NCBI GenBank assembly: GCA_947179485.1
Contig: OX359247.1
Span: forward strand, 64,159,001 to 64,223,000
Direction of reading: 5' to 3'
Length of the DNA stretch: 64,000 nucleotides
From: Allacma fusca
Lineage: Eukaryota > Arthropoda > Collembola > Symphypleona > Sminthuridae
Numbering within the stretch: the stretch's first letter is position 1; the number at the start of each line of letters is the position of its first letter. Positions 11,260 through 23,885 of the stretch are shown here, piece by piece. The translations under genes and the position numbers were made by a program. The notes under the pieces are model-generated. The model searched no databases. It saw only the letters and a program-made list of their open reading frames with translations, and was not told where the DNA came from.

Positions 11260-11650
11260 CTTGAGTGCTAAATAACGAATGTGGGAACTTTTAACGGTCT
11301 ATGTAAAATTGCAATCAAAATTTGTATGCGAGGGTTCCGTCGTTCCAGCACTGCCTGCAAGTTGCTGATGAACGCAGCCGCCGCAATGGTCAAGAGGCTA
11401 TATCATTCAGTTGTCAGTAAAACGTCATTGGGGCAACTGTAAAATATAATGTTGTTCTAATGCAGCTCCTTTGAAGCCCAGCGCACACGCCCAGCAATGT
11501 TGCCCCGACAATGAGGAGTGTGTTAGGGCAATCACACAGGCAACGGCGGACATAAAAGCGACGGGCGCTTCAAATACAACGCGAAAGCGCTTGCCTATTC
11601 CCGACTGGGTAGGGTATAGTTGACCGACAATACACTCAGCCAACTGGCTG
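11260..11650 (-). promoter_or_regulatory. Probable upstream region of the DUF4806 gene
   Basis: Clearly more GC-rich than its surroundings (especially 11340-11640), directly 5' of the ATG at 11259. No TATA box at a convincing distance. An open frame on the minus strand here (11643-11425) resembles nothing known and is not annotated as a gene. Confidence 0.3.
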
Positions 11651-11924
11651 GGTGGATCTGTTGAAGGCCTGTTTTAATATAAAAAAGAATTTTATTATCT
11701 TATCATTGTAGAAATAAAGGCATCTATATTTTATGTAAATATTCTCAATAATTTACAAAAAGTGATATAAGTTAAATATCGGTGGTAAAGTCCCAAAATG
11801 TTTCTAGAGAATCGTTTACAAGTAAATATACTTTTCTGGCACTTCTGCGTTTAATTATTTTTTTACTTGTATATTATATATGTGCGTGATTCGTTCTTGA
11901 TCTTTACTGACGAAATATCTTGCC

Positions 11925-13451
11925 TTTGTTTATGGACCAATGCAGAAGATTTACACATGGCGAACGATTTTTTGGCCCTTTAATTCCTTCACATGGCTTT
12001 ACTTATTTTGTTGTGGGACGACCTCCTTCGTAGTGTTAACCCTACTTCGGAAGAATATGAGAAACGTGCAATGTGCCGCGGTGTTTTTAGTTTTGGTAAC
12101 ATTTTATTCATTCCATACAGCACTCTTATGGGACAGGAAGTCAAATGGTCTAACGGGTTTAGTGTTGGCTTTTAGGGTTTTTACAAGTTTTTGGCTTTTA
12201 TTTGTTATTGTGATTTCAACTGCCTACACTTCCAAGCTCTTCGGATTCCTTGCGTTTCCAATTCACGAATCTGCACCTCAAACTTTCGAAGAGCTTGCAG
12301 ATTCAAATTACGAAGTGGGCTTAAGATACATTGGTGGTGCCGGTTATAACTCCTTCCTAACTAGCGAGTCCCCAGCATTGCGGAAAATATTCCGAACGAT
12401 GGAACTCATTAAAGATCCTTTAGCTGTTTTCGAGAGAGCTCTCAATTCAATATTTTGTTGCATTTCTTACGAGCTCCAGTATCAATACAGTGTTCAGCAA
12501 AATTTGAGCGATGTTTACGGAAGTTCTGCTTTGAATTTAGCTCCTGCTAGTCTTTCCCATGTCCGTTGGGTTGGGGATACACAAGGGGGCCATTTTTGGA
12601 GAGCAGATTAACTGGAAGGTTACCTCTGCCTTTGAGACTGGTTTAGTCGAAAAGTGGAGTCGTGAGGAAATGGTTCAAACCAGTGATGGGCAAGTGGATT
12701 GCCTATCCTGCAGCCTTCCCTATAAAATATTTGAAAACAGCCCTACCTACTGGGCTATATGGATGCCCATTCCCTATAGCCCAAAACTAGGCAGATACAT
12801 CGCCGACCTTTTCCTTGCCTATTTTTCTCTGACCGCCTAGGTAACACCTTGCCTAGTTTTGAAGTGCAGTGGATTTGTGCTACATAAGTTCTATTTATTT
12901 ATCAACGGGAGCACAAAATACTTCTATTGTTCCTTATTCTGTATTTGCCAACAACTATAAAACCAGATTCCAATAAAACGTTTAATGCTGTCCAATAGTA
13001 CGTTTAGTCAGGGTATGCATTGATGCATGCATGCTCTTTCTCATTGCCTTGTAAAATCACGGATAGGTACCCTTCAACATAATATTCTGACATGATCGGC
13101 TAAACTTGACACCCTTCCTTTTCCTTGCCTATATAATTGGTTTTATATTTGCCTTCCTATCCCCTAGCCTAGTATTTATAAAATGCCTACCCTTTTTTTT
13201 CAACCTCGCCTACATTTTTTCAGCATTTTCCAGCCCGCCTATACTATCGCCTATTTATAGGGCCTATATATAGGCGAGGTGCCCATCACTGGTTCAAACC
13301 CACATTACTGCATTGGCATGGAGGAGAGCAACTGATATGAAAACAGAAGTGATGTCCGATGGAAGAGATCCGGTACCTTTGACTGCGCGCCATTTTACTG
13401 GCGCATTTCGAGTTTTAATTTTTGGAATAATTGCAGCCCTAGTAATTGCTA
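11925..13451 (+). pseudogene. Ionotropic receptor (IR) fragment, disrupted three ways
   Basis: Variant ionotropic glutamate receptor of the chemosensory IR class. Seen: an M1-like segment (PFNSFTWLYLFCC), pore/M3 region (FWLLFVIVISTAYTSKL), an S2 ligand-binding lobe (TFEELADSNYEVGLRYIG onward), then the pre-M4 part (AIFGEQINWKV, ETGLVEKW) and M4 (GAFRVLIFGIIAALVIAT). Breaks: (1) a one-base frame change around 12555-12600, from frame 11940-12611 to frame 12559; (2) a 611-bp hAT element at 12681-13291; (3) replacement of the end by a Helitron terminus at 13452. Removing the hAT and one target copy (619 bp) returns the downstream part to the 12559 frame, so it is an insertion into former exon. 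The N-terminal half and its exons are absent. A splice acceptor may sit at 11941-11944 (AATGCAG). Confidence 0.8.
12681..13291. mobile_element. hAT MITE, 611 bp, TSD GTTCAAAC, inside the IR
   Basis: Terminal inverted repeats CAGTGATGGGCA / TGCCCATCACTG are perfect. The flanking 8-bp duplication GTTCAAAC (12673-12680 and 13292-13299) is perfect. TIR form and 8-bp TSD indicate hAT. No transposase. The interior is dense in GCCTA/TAGGC words near both ends, shared with the hAT at 38851-39644. Confidence 0.95.
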
Positions 13452-13483
13452 CTAGTAAAAGCCCCGTGCTTCGCACAGGGTCA
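13452..13483 (-). mobile_element. Helitron 3' terminus (element extends to the right, far end unknown)
   Basis: On the minus strand a hairpin (CCCTGTGC GAA GCACGGGG-type, 13480-13462) is followed by six bases and CTAG (13455-13452), then host sequence. A hairpin 5-12 bases before CTRR is the Helitron 3' hallmark. A second copy of the same terminus is at 38076. A second GC hairpin (about 13571-13586) lies inside. The 5' TC end was not found. Confidence 0.6.
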
Positions 13484-16400
13484 ATTGCTTGTGAATATTG
13501 AGAGTACACACAAAATCGTAAATTGCTATATGTAGATCCCGTATTATGGCGTGTCGAGAAGGCTTAATATTAATAGCCCGCTTCGCTGGGCAAAGTAATC
13601 TCATATAAGACATTATTAATTGTAAGGCTAACAATTCGTTTCAAATAGCTAGTTGGCAATTCATCATCAAAACATTATGGTACAACGCTCCAGCCCACTA
13701 AAGTTCTCTCCCAAACTCAATATTTGGCTATACACAGGGAATTTAACTAATTGATTGATCAACCTAATACCAACCAACATTGTTATTAAATCTGGCTGTT
13801 GAATCACTGTATGGTGCTTCATCCCTTAGTGGGTCAGCACAACGTGCTGATCAAATATGATTTTTTATGTTGTTATAATTTGTATACATCTCAGTTGTAT
13901 CGTAATAATGTAACTGAAGCCTCAGACACTGGACGCACTGATAATTTAAAATAGGAAAAGTGACAGGAATTCATATTAGCGCAACACTTTTCAATTGCTA
14001 TTGTTACTAAAGTCCGTGGTTCCTACAAATCAATCCTTAATTCGTAATGATATTTTTAGGGAATATAAAGATCAAATTTATGGATGTAAAGGCTTGTAAT
14101 TACAAAATAGTGAGCAAATAACTTCAGCAATACAAATTCTGAGAATTTATCTGACGTTATATATAAAAAGTGTTGCAATAAGTACTTTCAATTCCATTTG
14201 CTTTTTCCTAATAAGAATCCCACACTTATGTGTACTAAGTTCAGTCATTAAAATTCTCCTCTCCTCAAATTCGTTGTAACCGAACGTAGTTTTTCTCACT
14301 ACCAGACTTAATTTAATCCAAATTTGATGATTTATGTCTAATGTTTATAATAATTATGATTTGCGCTTTTAAGTGATAATCTAAAATTGCGTAATATTGC
14401 GAGCTTCCAGTATGCTGCAAGCAGTTGGTAAATGCTGAGAACCACAGCGAGCTAAGCGAGCTGAAAAAGCTCTACTCTGCGACAACGTTTCAGCCTGCTG
14501 TGCTTCTTGGCTTGCTGTATAAACCACCGACTCGCTTGGCTATATATTGAAATGAGCCGCGAAGGTTTGAATTGTAAAGCCAAAGCCGCGAAAGTTTAAA
14601 TCAACGGACAGATCCAGAGCAATAAGAAGAAGGATACGTGAACAATTTAAAAACAACATTCTCGTTAAAACGACAGCATCTAATAATTAAAGAATCATTG
14701 TCGTTTTTCTACAAAATTGAAAAAATACCTACAAACGCTTCCTTAACTGGGGTATAACGATTGCATTTATTATTATATTCTATTAAAATGTTTATGTATT
14801 TGTATGCGCACACCAAATTTGATTAATAAAAAGCACAGTTGTGATACAGAGGAACAGAAAGAAAGTAACATAATTTATTGAAATTCATTTTCAGCGACAA
14901 TTATTATCGATACATTATCTTTACACTTATATGCAGTAATAACTATTTTAATTATTATTATTTATTATTTGTTTTATATGTAGACGAAAATTCTGTTGTT
15001 TACACGGATGAACACTCATTTAAACTTCCAATTTTTTTAAGGTTCAAGCACCAATGTAACAACTTACTTAATACAGGTTTCGGAAATAAATAAACTTGAT
15101 TGGAAATAAATTAAAATAAATATTTTCTTATTCATGATCACATTACGAGTTTTAACTCACTCATTTAATTACATTTTCCTTTTCAGAACTGGCATAATTT
15201 CGAGAAGATTAGTATAATTTAATATTTCTATACTCACTACATGTATACCTATTACAATCTCATGATACATGGTGCACACGGGGCCTATAGATGTAAATAC
15301 GCATATAGTGCTTTACTTATTACATCATGTTATTCTCTTTACAATAGTTATTTCTATAGATTCAAAATCTGGAATATAGTACTCTTCAACAATTTATTGA
15401 GAAGAAAGAACGCTCAACGCTAATAATTATATATATATTTCTCAGTAAATACATACATCTACCGTTCGTTTCGAAGTACCATTGATTGTGTTGAAGATTT
15501 GATATTGTATCATTGTAGATATTAGTAATTATTTATTAGTTTTAAATTTACAAAACAGAAAGGGAACATATTCATTGTCAGGAATGCGTGGTATGTCCAC
15601 CTTATAATTCATCTCAAAAAGACATTCTGAAAAGCTATTTTTCATTTATTGACAGGTGTATTTTTTCTACCAGTTAATTATTTCCAAACAACAAGCCACA
15701 CAGCTTGCATCTGCACATATTACTAGCTACATACAGAACTATACAACTACTTTGCGACTACTTTTTTTCGGGGCATGAGGGCTCATACAAGATCAAAAGA
15801 ACCTGACATTCCGACTATAGTTATTCATGTAGCCACACTGTATCTTTTTAATTCCACGCATTCCAACTATACCCAAATTACCTAAATGAGTTTCACTCTC
15901 AACACGCTTAAATAATTGAGTCAATATATGTCATCTCTTCATATAAATAGGATTCCTTGAATAACCGTAACCGTTGAAATTCAAAATACAAACTTAACAC
16001 ATTGTCTATTACAGGTTCCAATTCACATCGTTGTTATTAATTTTACCAAATATTTATGTACACATATTTATATATAACAAACAGAATAATTTAACAATAC
16101 GGCACGAATATAACGGAATTAATACCGTCATTTTACAATCTCATCAGAAAACCTGTACAAATAATGTGTAAAGGAAATTCAAATAAGGGTTCAAAGGAAC
16201 AATTATTTGGTTATTTGTATACTTACCAAAGGTTACATTTCTGGCAACAGTATTATCGATTTGGTGGACAAGTCACCTTTGCAAATTTTTCGCAGCACCT
16301 TTGAAGTGTTCTTTGGTACAAACAATATTTATTTAACTGAAACGAATCATATCTTATATAGTACCTTTACTACAACTACTAAAAATACTTTCTAAAACTA

Positions 16401-19400
16401 ATCAAAGTGTTTGAGATTTATAGAGTGGTGAAAGACACAAATATTGTCGGAAAATATAACAATAATAAATTCCTATTCAAAATCAAGTCTCAAGGGTATA
16501 GTAATTGCAAATGAGTATATCGTGTTTTCAATGAAAGGTAATACCATGTAATTAATTTCTTACATAATATTTCATTGAAGACAATTTTGACTTCCGGTAT
16601 TTATTAGCCCGTTAAGTAAAATTGATAAAATGCTAGTTTGAAAGAACATTATCTACAATTTGAAATCCTATAAATATCTATCTATTGTATATATTTATGC
16701 ATATATATTCAACAGAAAAATAATTCATATGTGACCATCTTTGGTGATCCCCTATATAAATAATTTGTAAGGTTTTACTGTCTGAACAACTAATCATTGA
16801 CTTGGAATCCCTCGCCATAAATTTTAAATTGACAATATATTTTCTCATAAACATACATAGTTATCATGTACTGTGCATGCAGTAAATACGCACTTATTAC
16901 AATAACCTCTGGTTGTGGACTAAAGGTTTTGTCATTGATTTTGTAACATGACCATTTATCATTTATGACGTACAACATACATTTTTAGATACATACCTAA
17001 ATATCAAATACTTCCCATTTTTTACATTTTTACTCGTATTTTTTAAGAATGAATGCTACAACTAAGCAATTCTATAAGTAAATCATGCTACGCTAATTCT
17101 TTCTTCTTGCGCAAATATTTTAAATTTTTTATCACGCAACTACTTCACAGCTTGTTTTTCGTAGCTTTGGTTACGTAAATCTGTTTAACATGGTTGGTTG
17201 TTGATTGTGCTTCACATCGCCTTTATTATCAAACATTTTATTGTTTCTCATTTAAATTTTTAACCGTGTATTACACACTTTATCAGGTCTTCCCTACTTT
17301 CCATTACTTCTTCCGAAAGTTCTAGTTATTACGCAGAGAGGCATCAAAGTCTCGTATCGTTACATTGAACTGGTTTTATATGTAATATTAGTACATTCAC
17401 AAATTCTGGAGATTTCCGCTTTCCCTTTTAGGTTTGTCCCTTTTGAAATTAGTTATTTCTATATTGTCTGGTAGTGCTTTTTACAACCATTTTCCATATA
17501 TTCTTCAATTTTTAAAATCATCGACTTATGTATTTTTTTACCAGTCAACATTAATACGACGTTGATTTATTGTAAGTTTAGTCATAATCAGAAGGAGAAT
17601 GGTCGGCAGAGGATTTATTATCATTTGTTTATTATTTTTATTATAACTAGAATTAGTAGGATGGTTCCATATGAAGTTTGCTTTCGAAGTTTATCTATTA
17701 ACAATTAAACTTTCCGAATTAAATTAATTTTAATTATTAATAACAAATATTAATTTATACTATTAAAATTTATTGTTTATATCTTTACGTTGTTGCCAAA
17801 TAAAACCATGATCAAAATCTTTCCACAGGTCTAATTATTTCTTACAAGTGTCTGCTCAAAAAACTTCAACGTAACTATACTCTAATTGCTTCAAATATGA
17901 AATAATTTTTATAAAAAGATTCTTTTTTCATCAAAATGGCATTTGAAAATACATGTGTGCAATTTTTCATGTGGAATCATCATGCAAAAGCAAGATATTT
18001 TATCTTGGCCTTTGCATTTTGAATATTGTCGGCAGTTCACGTCGGCACGTTTCCAAGGCACTTGGGTTACTAGGTTTATAATGTCACATTAAATGCAATC
18101 TAAGTTATCCCAATCATGTCCACCATCAAAATTGTATACATTTTATCAGAGCACCCAACCTCGAATTTGTATTGCTGAATTTCGGCATATTCAGTTTACA
18201 TCAAGATTGGATCTTCCAATTCAATTCACTCTCACATGTAGAGTTCATTCAGAGGGAAATATTCTGAAGGTCGACACCAACTATCAACTATCCTAAGTTC
18301 TTAGAAATTACGGGATTTGCTTCTAATAATACTAACAGTGAAGGGGAAATAAAGATATTGTCAATATAATGTATTGGTTAATCAATTAAGTCTGATCTAA
18401 TAGCTAAGTACAATAATATAATACTCGAGTTCCCATTATTGTCTGCAAAACATAGGTAATTAAGACACAGTCCCTTTTTAGTTTATACAATGTCATGTTC
18501 TTAATTACATATCCTTCGCTCAAGGTTTCCTTGTAACTTATTGTACATTTGTAGTTTATTTATGCAATTATTATGGAACTTAGCTGTTCTACAGAAATTA
18601 TTTGTCTGCGGTGTACACATTATACAAACTTACTGAATTTAACATTCTTCAGAATATTGTCAACCTTAGTGTTTCGTATTGGCATCTCATCTATTACATT
18701 ACCTGGTTTCCTTAAAAGTACACATATTTTCATTTGGACATATTCCTACATAATCATATAATTAATGCTACAGAATCAAACCTGAACAATGTTTTTCTTT
18801 TCTGAAGGTTCTTCAGAAGAGCTATTGTCAAACATTCGAGTATTAAGTTTTCATGTTTCTAAATTTAAAATTCGTCATGTTCTCCGGCGATGTCTCCCTT
18901 CATCTTTTCTGCGAACTAACTATTTCATTTTAGATCGCAGAAAAGCTTATACTCTACCCAGGGTGGAAATATTGTCATGGATTTTTGCCGGGTATGAGAC
19001 GTTCTCAGAAATTACTGGATCCTTTCTACATAAGAAAAGTCCTCAGGGTTACAGGTATTTGGAATTAGGTCAATCATTCAAAAAACTCACTCCAGTTCCA
19101 GTTAAACTCCAAAGTTTGTTAAGATGTTGTGCGCTGCTGCTGCTGGTGCGTAGCGCATTTTGTGGCAGGTGGGAATTCCAACGATATCTACGCAAGGTTT
19201 GTTCATAGGCGATTGAAGTTCTGCTTGGCTATTATTTATGACGCAGAGGTGGTGAACAATTGGGTTTTGCTTCTAAGAAATGTCAATAGATTTACTCCGC
19301 ATGAGTATGTCCGTATCTCGTTTGAGGGGCGGACTGGTCGCCTATGGAACCGTAACCTGGCCCTTGATTTGTGGTACCCCAGGCAGCATTGAAGTCTACG

Positions 19401-19608
19401 TTAGAACTTGAACTGTAGTTAGTTGCGGCAGGACCCTTTAAACATACAAATAATTACTATTTCACAACCTGTGCACAATTTTCGACACAAACCTGAATCA
19501 AGCTACGCACAATATGCACTTTATGAGCACTTTTATGAGCAATTCTTACAAAACATAATTGACACATCTACAAGTGTATACGTATGTCAATGGTAATCTT
19601 GTGAGGTA
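13484..19608. other. 6-kb AT-rich region without recognisable genes
   Basis: Long AT-rich stretch. Open frames up to 139 codons (for example 18789-19208 on the plus strand) show no family resemblance, no supporting splice pattern and ordinary composition. 14400-14620 and 19100-19420 are more GC-rich but unassigned. A small palindrome TCAGCACAACGTGCTGA is at about 13834-13850. Distal regulatory sequence for VGLUT, or old repeats, would be the default reading. Confidence 0.5.
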
Positions 19609-22600
19609 CTATTTATTAATTGATAATATTTTGGTCAACAATTTAGTTACTTCAGTTAGAGCAGTAGTTTCCAAAATCTTCTCTGGAGGCTTGCTCTCAA
19701 CAGTTTCTTGGAGCTCCTCTGGAGGCTCAGCCCAAGGTTGTAGGTCTCCAGAAGCAAATAATGCATAGAAGATGACACCCGCAAAGTGAATCATAGCTGC
19801 GACTATAAATACAGCTTCCCACTCCTCCTTCGTCTACAAATACATCAGCCGCACTGTATTTCTCCTTGGTCTAATTCTTAATATCTACTTTATTATCTAC
19901 GTATATCATTATTCGTATGCATTCGAAATTCCTCGATATTACAACTTCAAAATGAAGTTCCGCTCAAATTACTTCCACAAGATTAAACAATACATAACTA
20001 CATGGAAAGAGATAAAAAAGTATGTTCGTACATGCGTGTAAGCTCAATGTTGCAAGACTGCCAATTCTTACCTCATTCTTCGTCACCATCTCTACAAATA
20101 TTGGGCACATTAGCCCAGACAAGGTTCCCACGCCGTTCGAGATTCCCATCAAAATTCCCGCATACCGTGGAGCAATGTCAAGATGGTTGACATTAAAACC
20201 TGCAAATATTATTTTGTAAATAATGAATAGCTTTTCAATTACTTAGGTAGGAATAGACTCTTAGACTCTTTAGACCATAGCATCTCCGTACTTGCACACA
20301 CTATCTTTATAATTTTGCTCACCTGAAATAGCAAATCCAGAAAACCCAACGGCCAGAGTCAAAGACAAAATGGCCAGTCCAGTGTTATCCTTGGCAGCAG
20401 CGACCAAAAGGAGAAATATCGCTTCCATTCCGAACCCACCGCAGTTGAAAATTTTACGGACTTGAGTTGTTGTGAGAATATTATTACGTCGAAGATGATC
20501 AGCCAAAATTCCTCCCATGGGAACGATCATTGTCATCAGCAAGTGAGGCAGGGCCGCCAAAGTTCCACCCTGAAACCGCACAGTGATTTATTATAATTAT
20601 TATTTCTGCTAGTACATTGAAACCCTCACCACTGCACCAAATCCAAAAAAAATCAAAAAAAAAAAATTCAATGGGGGTAAACTGCATTTCACGGAGGGTC
20701 AAATTTAGCTACTCACTGTCTTACTATGCGTGTCTCATGCAATAATTATATGCGTCTTCAACATTTTTCTTCTTTTAAAAAAGGTTTTTTGTAATTCCTG
20801 CCATATTTTGAATGAATTTCATGTTTTTGGCTTTACAAATATTCAAACTACCGTTTAGCCTACTTTATTCCACATAACTTTAACGTACAAGGTCATGGGA
20901 TTGATTTTGACCCCCCTGCCCGGCCTGAGGCATGGCCGGAGGGTCAAAATTTTCCGATTTTCCCAAGGGGGGTCAAAAGTAACTTTGGTATGCCTTTTGT
21001 ACATGTATGTTCGGCGTTATCGTATTTGGCATCCCTAGTACTAACACTAACACGCGATTATGCAATGCAAAATTCATTAAACTCTCAAGAACCCTCAAAA
21101 ATAGGCATAATAAAATCATACAATTTTAACATCATGATACTGAGAAAAATTAACAGAGTGATAAATGGAAGTTTGTGGAAATCATTTTGCCCCTGTATAG
21201 AAATCGAGGTCTCTATAAGAGAGCATGCGTTGTTTTGGCTTTAACAAAATTCGTTCCCCAATTTGTGGAGTTTGTTATATTTTGTCACTCTAGTCTACGT
21301 CGTAGTAAAGTTTTGCTTCTTTCTGAGTTTAGGTAGGCTTCTTTAAGATGGATAAAACACCGGTGTACCTGCACTAATGCGACAAGACCTCATCAACCAT
21401 TCCCCAGCGACTGGTACCCTGCATTGCTTTAGCAACTCAAAAGTGTGTTCTAAAGATTTCACAGTGTACTAAACCTGTATCTAATCGCACTTAACTCCTA
21501 CAAGCGTATGTACACTCTCAAAGGAAACTGGATTTTAACAAGTTCTTACGAGAGCTACGCTGAATTTGAATTCCTCTCTGAAGTACGTGGGCTGGGAAAG
21601 GAGGAGAAGATAGAAGGTCCAAGAACGACAGAAGTTAGCCACAATGATAGCATAAACAGGCATAGAATGAAAGATTGCATTCCACGGGGTTGTTTTAACA
21701 TTCGGTACAGTTGATGAGACCGGCCCAATAGATTTTTCAATATAGAGCAATTCCTGCGGAGAAATTGTTGGATGCTTGCACGGTTTTTCAAAGGCCAACC
21801 ACAGCCAGAAAAAGTACCAGATCACACCAGCAACCCCTACAAGTGTCAAAACCATTATGTCAATATTAAAAAGTAACTCAGGATGGACATTTACAGAATC
21901 TACGTGTTGTAATTGGTAATTCCAGGAGTGTTCCCACATCACTGAAGCCACGTACTAAAAAAATGCAGTATTGATTAAAAGAGTGTGTAGATAAAGATTA
22001 TTGGCTTCTCCCCCCACACCCTCACCATAGAAATAAAATGGAGCAGACCATCCCACGCCATCCACCAACCATCCAGATATGGGCATCCCAACCACGGCTC
22101 CGCCGTACGAACCACAGAATGCAAGAGTAGCTAATCTGGACCGCTCTAAAGGTGGTGCCCACCATCTCCAGATCCCATGGCATGCTGGATATGTGACACC
22201 CTGAAAATAAAACCCAAATCATTATTTTTACACGACCCTTAATTGAGGAGAACGGAGTTATGGAAAAATATTCAACTCGTTATACCTCGACAAGACCTTG
22301 GAGTATCCTCACAATTATCAATGCTCCGTAACCAATTCGCGCAGCTCCCGGAACCAATAAATTCAATGCAGCTGAAACCGCTATTGCAGTTCCAAAGATC
22401 CTGCAACCAAAATTTAATTTTAAGAAGCTAAGGTTAATCTTTTATTCAGCAGTTGTTCTGAGCTCCATGCGACTCTTTCACTTCCAAGTATTCAGCATCA
22501 TTTTCTGCTTTCTTTTCCTATCTCGGATAATTTTGTAGGAAGCGAGATTCAAATCCACTTACAAATTTGCTCGGTACTTGGCTGCTAAAAATCCACCAGG

Positions 22601-23885
22601 GATTTGAGTAACTAGATAGCCCCAGAAATATGATGAGCTCACGATTCCAAACGTGGACTTCTCCCAAGTGAATTCCGGTTTCTATACCACAAAATATGCA
22701 TCTTATATTATGTGCATACATAATTATGTGAAAATCAATACAAAGGCAGCAGTTCCAACTTCCAACCCTAACACAACTCACAACTCCCACCCCCAAATTT
22801 AAATTCTATCAACTCACTCCTGTAATGTTGTCCTTCTCCGTCATTTTCACTATTGCCACTCCAAGATTACACCGGATCCCGAAGGATATTAAAAATCCTG
22901 GAAATTGACCCAAACTCGTTAGCATGCAATTCGTACCCTCAACTTTTTCAACACTCTGGTTTATTGTAGCAACTCAAATTGACTCTCGAATTTCTTACCA
23001 ATGCTAGCTAACAGAGCCACTGTGAAACGTTTACTGATGTCGCAGCAAGGGAGTTCGGGCCGAATGTATTTGTCAATATGACGGAGCTTTGGACGCTCGA
23101 TTGTTGGTGAGTCCGGCCAGTCCACATCGTCCGTTGATTGGCTTTAAGAATCAATATCATTTCATTTTATGAAATCAAATATTCTCTACCTACCATTTAT
23201 TAAATACATACAGCTCTCTGCAATCTCTTATCGAAAAAAAGACTCACCCTCCTCCAAAGTCTTTCTCAGGCTTTTGACTGATTCCAAACTCCTCGTATTG
23301 TACATTGCTTGAAATTAATTGTCACGTGTCAAGTTCCATAATAAGTCATTAACACTTACCATCAGCACAATTTAAAAGTCATATAATTTTTAAAATTAAA
23401 GAGGAGTTCACAAATTCTCTGAATTATATTACTGGTGCTACGTATGTACATATTTGGTCTTCATACCTTGAGAGTACATAGAAAGAGAAGGTTGTAACTG
23501 ATAAGGAAAACAAGTGGTAAACAAATAACAGAAAGGGAAAGCCATATTCCCAAAGAGAATTCTAAAGCCTAGAGGGGAACGAGAGTAACCGTTGAAATTA
23601 TCTCCGGCAAGCGTCTCAAAGTGAATGCAATAAATGCAGCTTTGAAATTGAAAGTGTTGAGGATTAATATCAATTGCTCAGATTTCAGAATCATAATGTT
23701 AGAATAAGAAATACACAATTATTATACTTCCCGATTATTAAAGGCATTGTAGTTAGAATGGTATTAGGTAATTACTTGTAAGGAAATAATGCTGAAAAAT
23801 AAAGATTCAGAATAGTTTGATCTTACCTGGCCATAAACCCGGAAGTCTTGGACTTGATAATATTAGTCAAATTCCCCACATTCAT
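19609..23885 (-). CDS. VGlut: Vesicular glutamate transporter (SLC17A6/7/8 family), complete, 12 exons
   Basis: Proton-driven carrier that loads glutamate into synaptic vesicles; an MFS protein of about 12 membrane helices. Coding exons, all with GT-AG borders and matching phases: 23885-23827, 23307-23248, 23141-22999, 22897-22818, 22681-22563, 22400-22286, 22200-22026, 21836-21550, 20569-20323, 20199-20072, 19833-19609. That is eleven coding exons; a 5' UTR exon is likely. 545 residues, normal for VGLUT. Landmarks in order: [16 protein letters not shown] (TM1 Arg), [33 protein letters not shown] (essential Arg and Glu), [35 protein letters not shown] (essential Arg), [43 protein letters not shown], then a cytosolic Pro/Glu-rich tail. 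The TM2 histidine of mammalian VGLUT2 is Ser here. VGLUT is preferred over sialin or phosphate carriers because [17 protein letters not shown] and [10 protein letters not shown] match VGLUT best. Confidence 0.93.
20905..20949. repeat. GC hairpin in a VGLUT intron
   Basis: TTTTGACCC / GGGTCAAAA and CCGGCC / GGCCGG arms form a ~45-base hairpin in the 980-bp intron between 21549 and 20570. GGGTCAAA recurs at about 20696 and 20970. Probably a small decayed MITE core. Confidence 0.5.

Noticed and set aside
11425-11643. 72-codon frame upstream of the DUF4806 gene
   Set aside because: No homology; fits a GC-richer promoter region better.
13565-13590. Second GC hairpin as another Helitron terminus
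   Set aside because: No CTRR at the proper distance; follows ATTAATATTA instead.
13690-13840. Possible small MITE with CCCACTAAAG / CTTAGTGGG ends
   Set aside because: Short arms and no convincing target duplication.
18789-19208. 139-codon frame
   Set aside because: Longest in the 13.5-19.6 kb spacer, but no recognisable family, motif or splice support.
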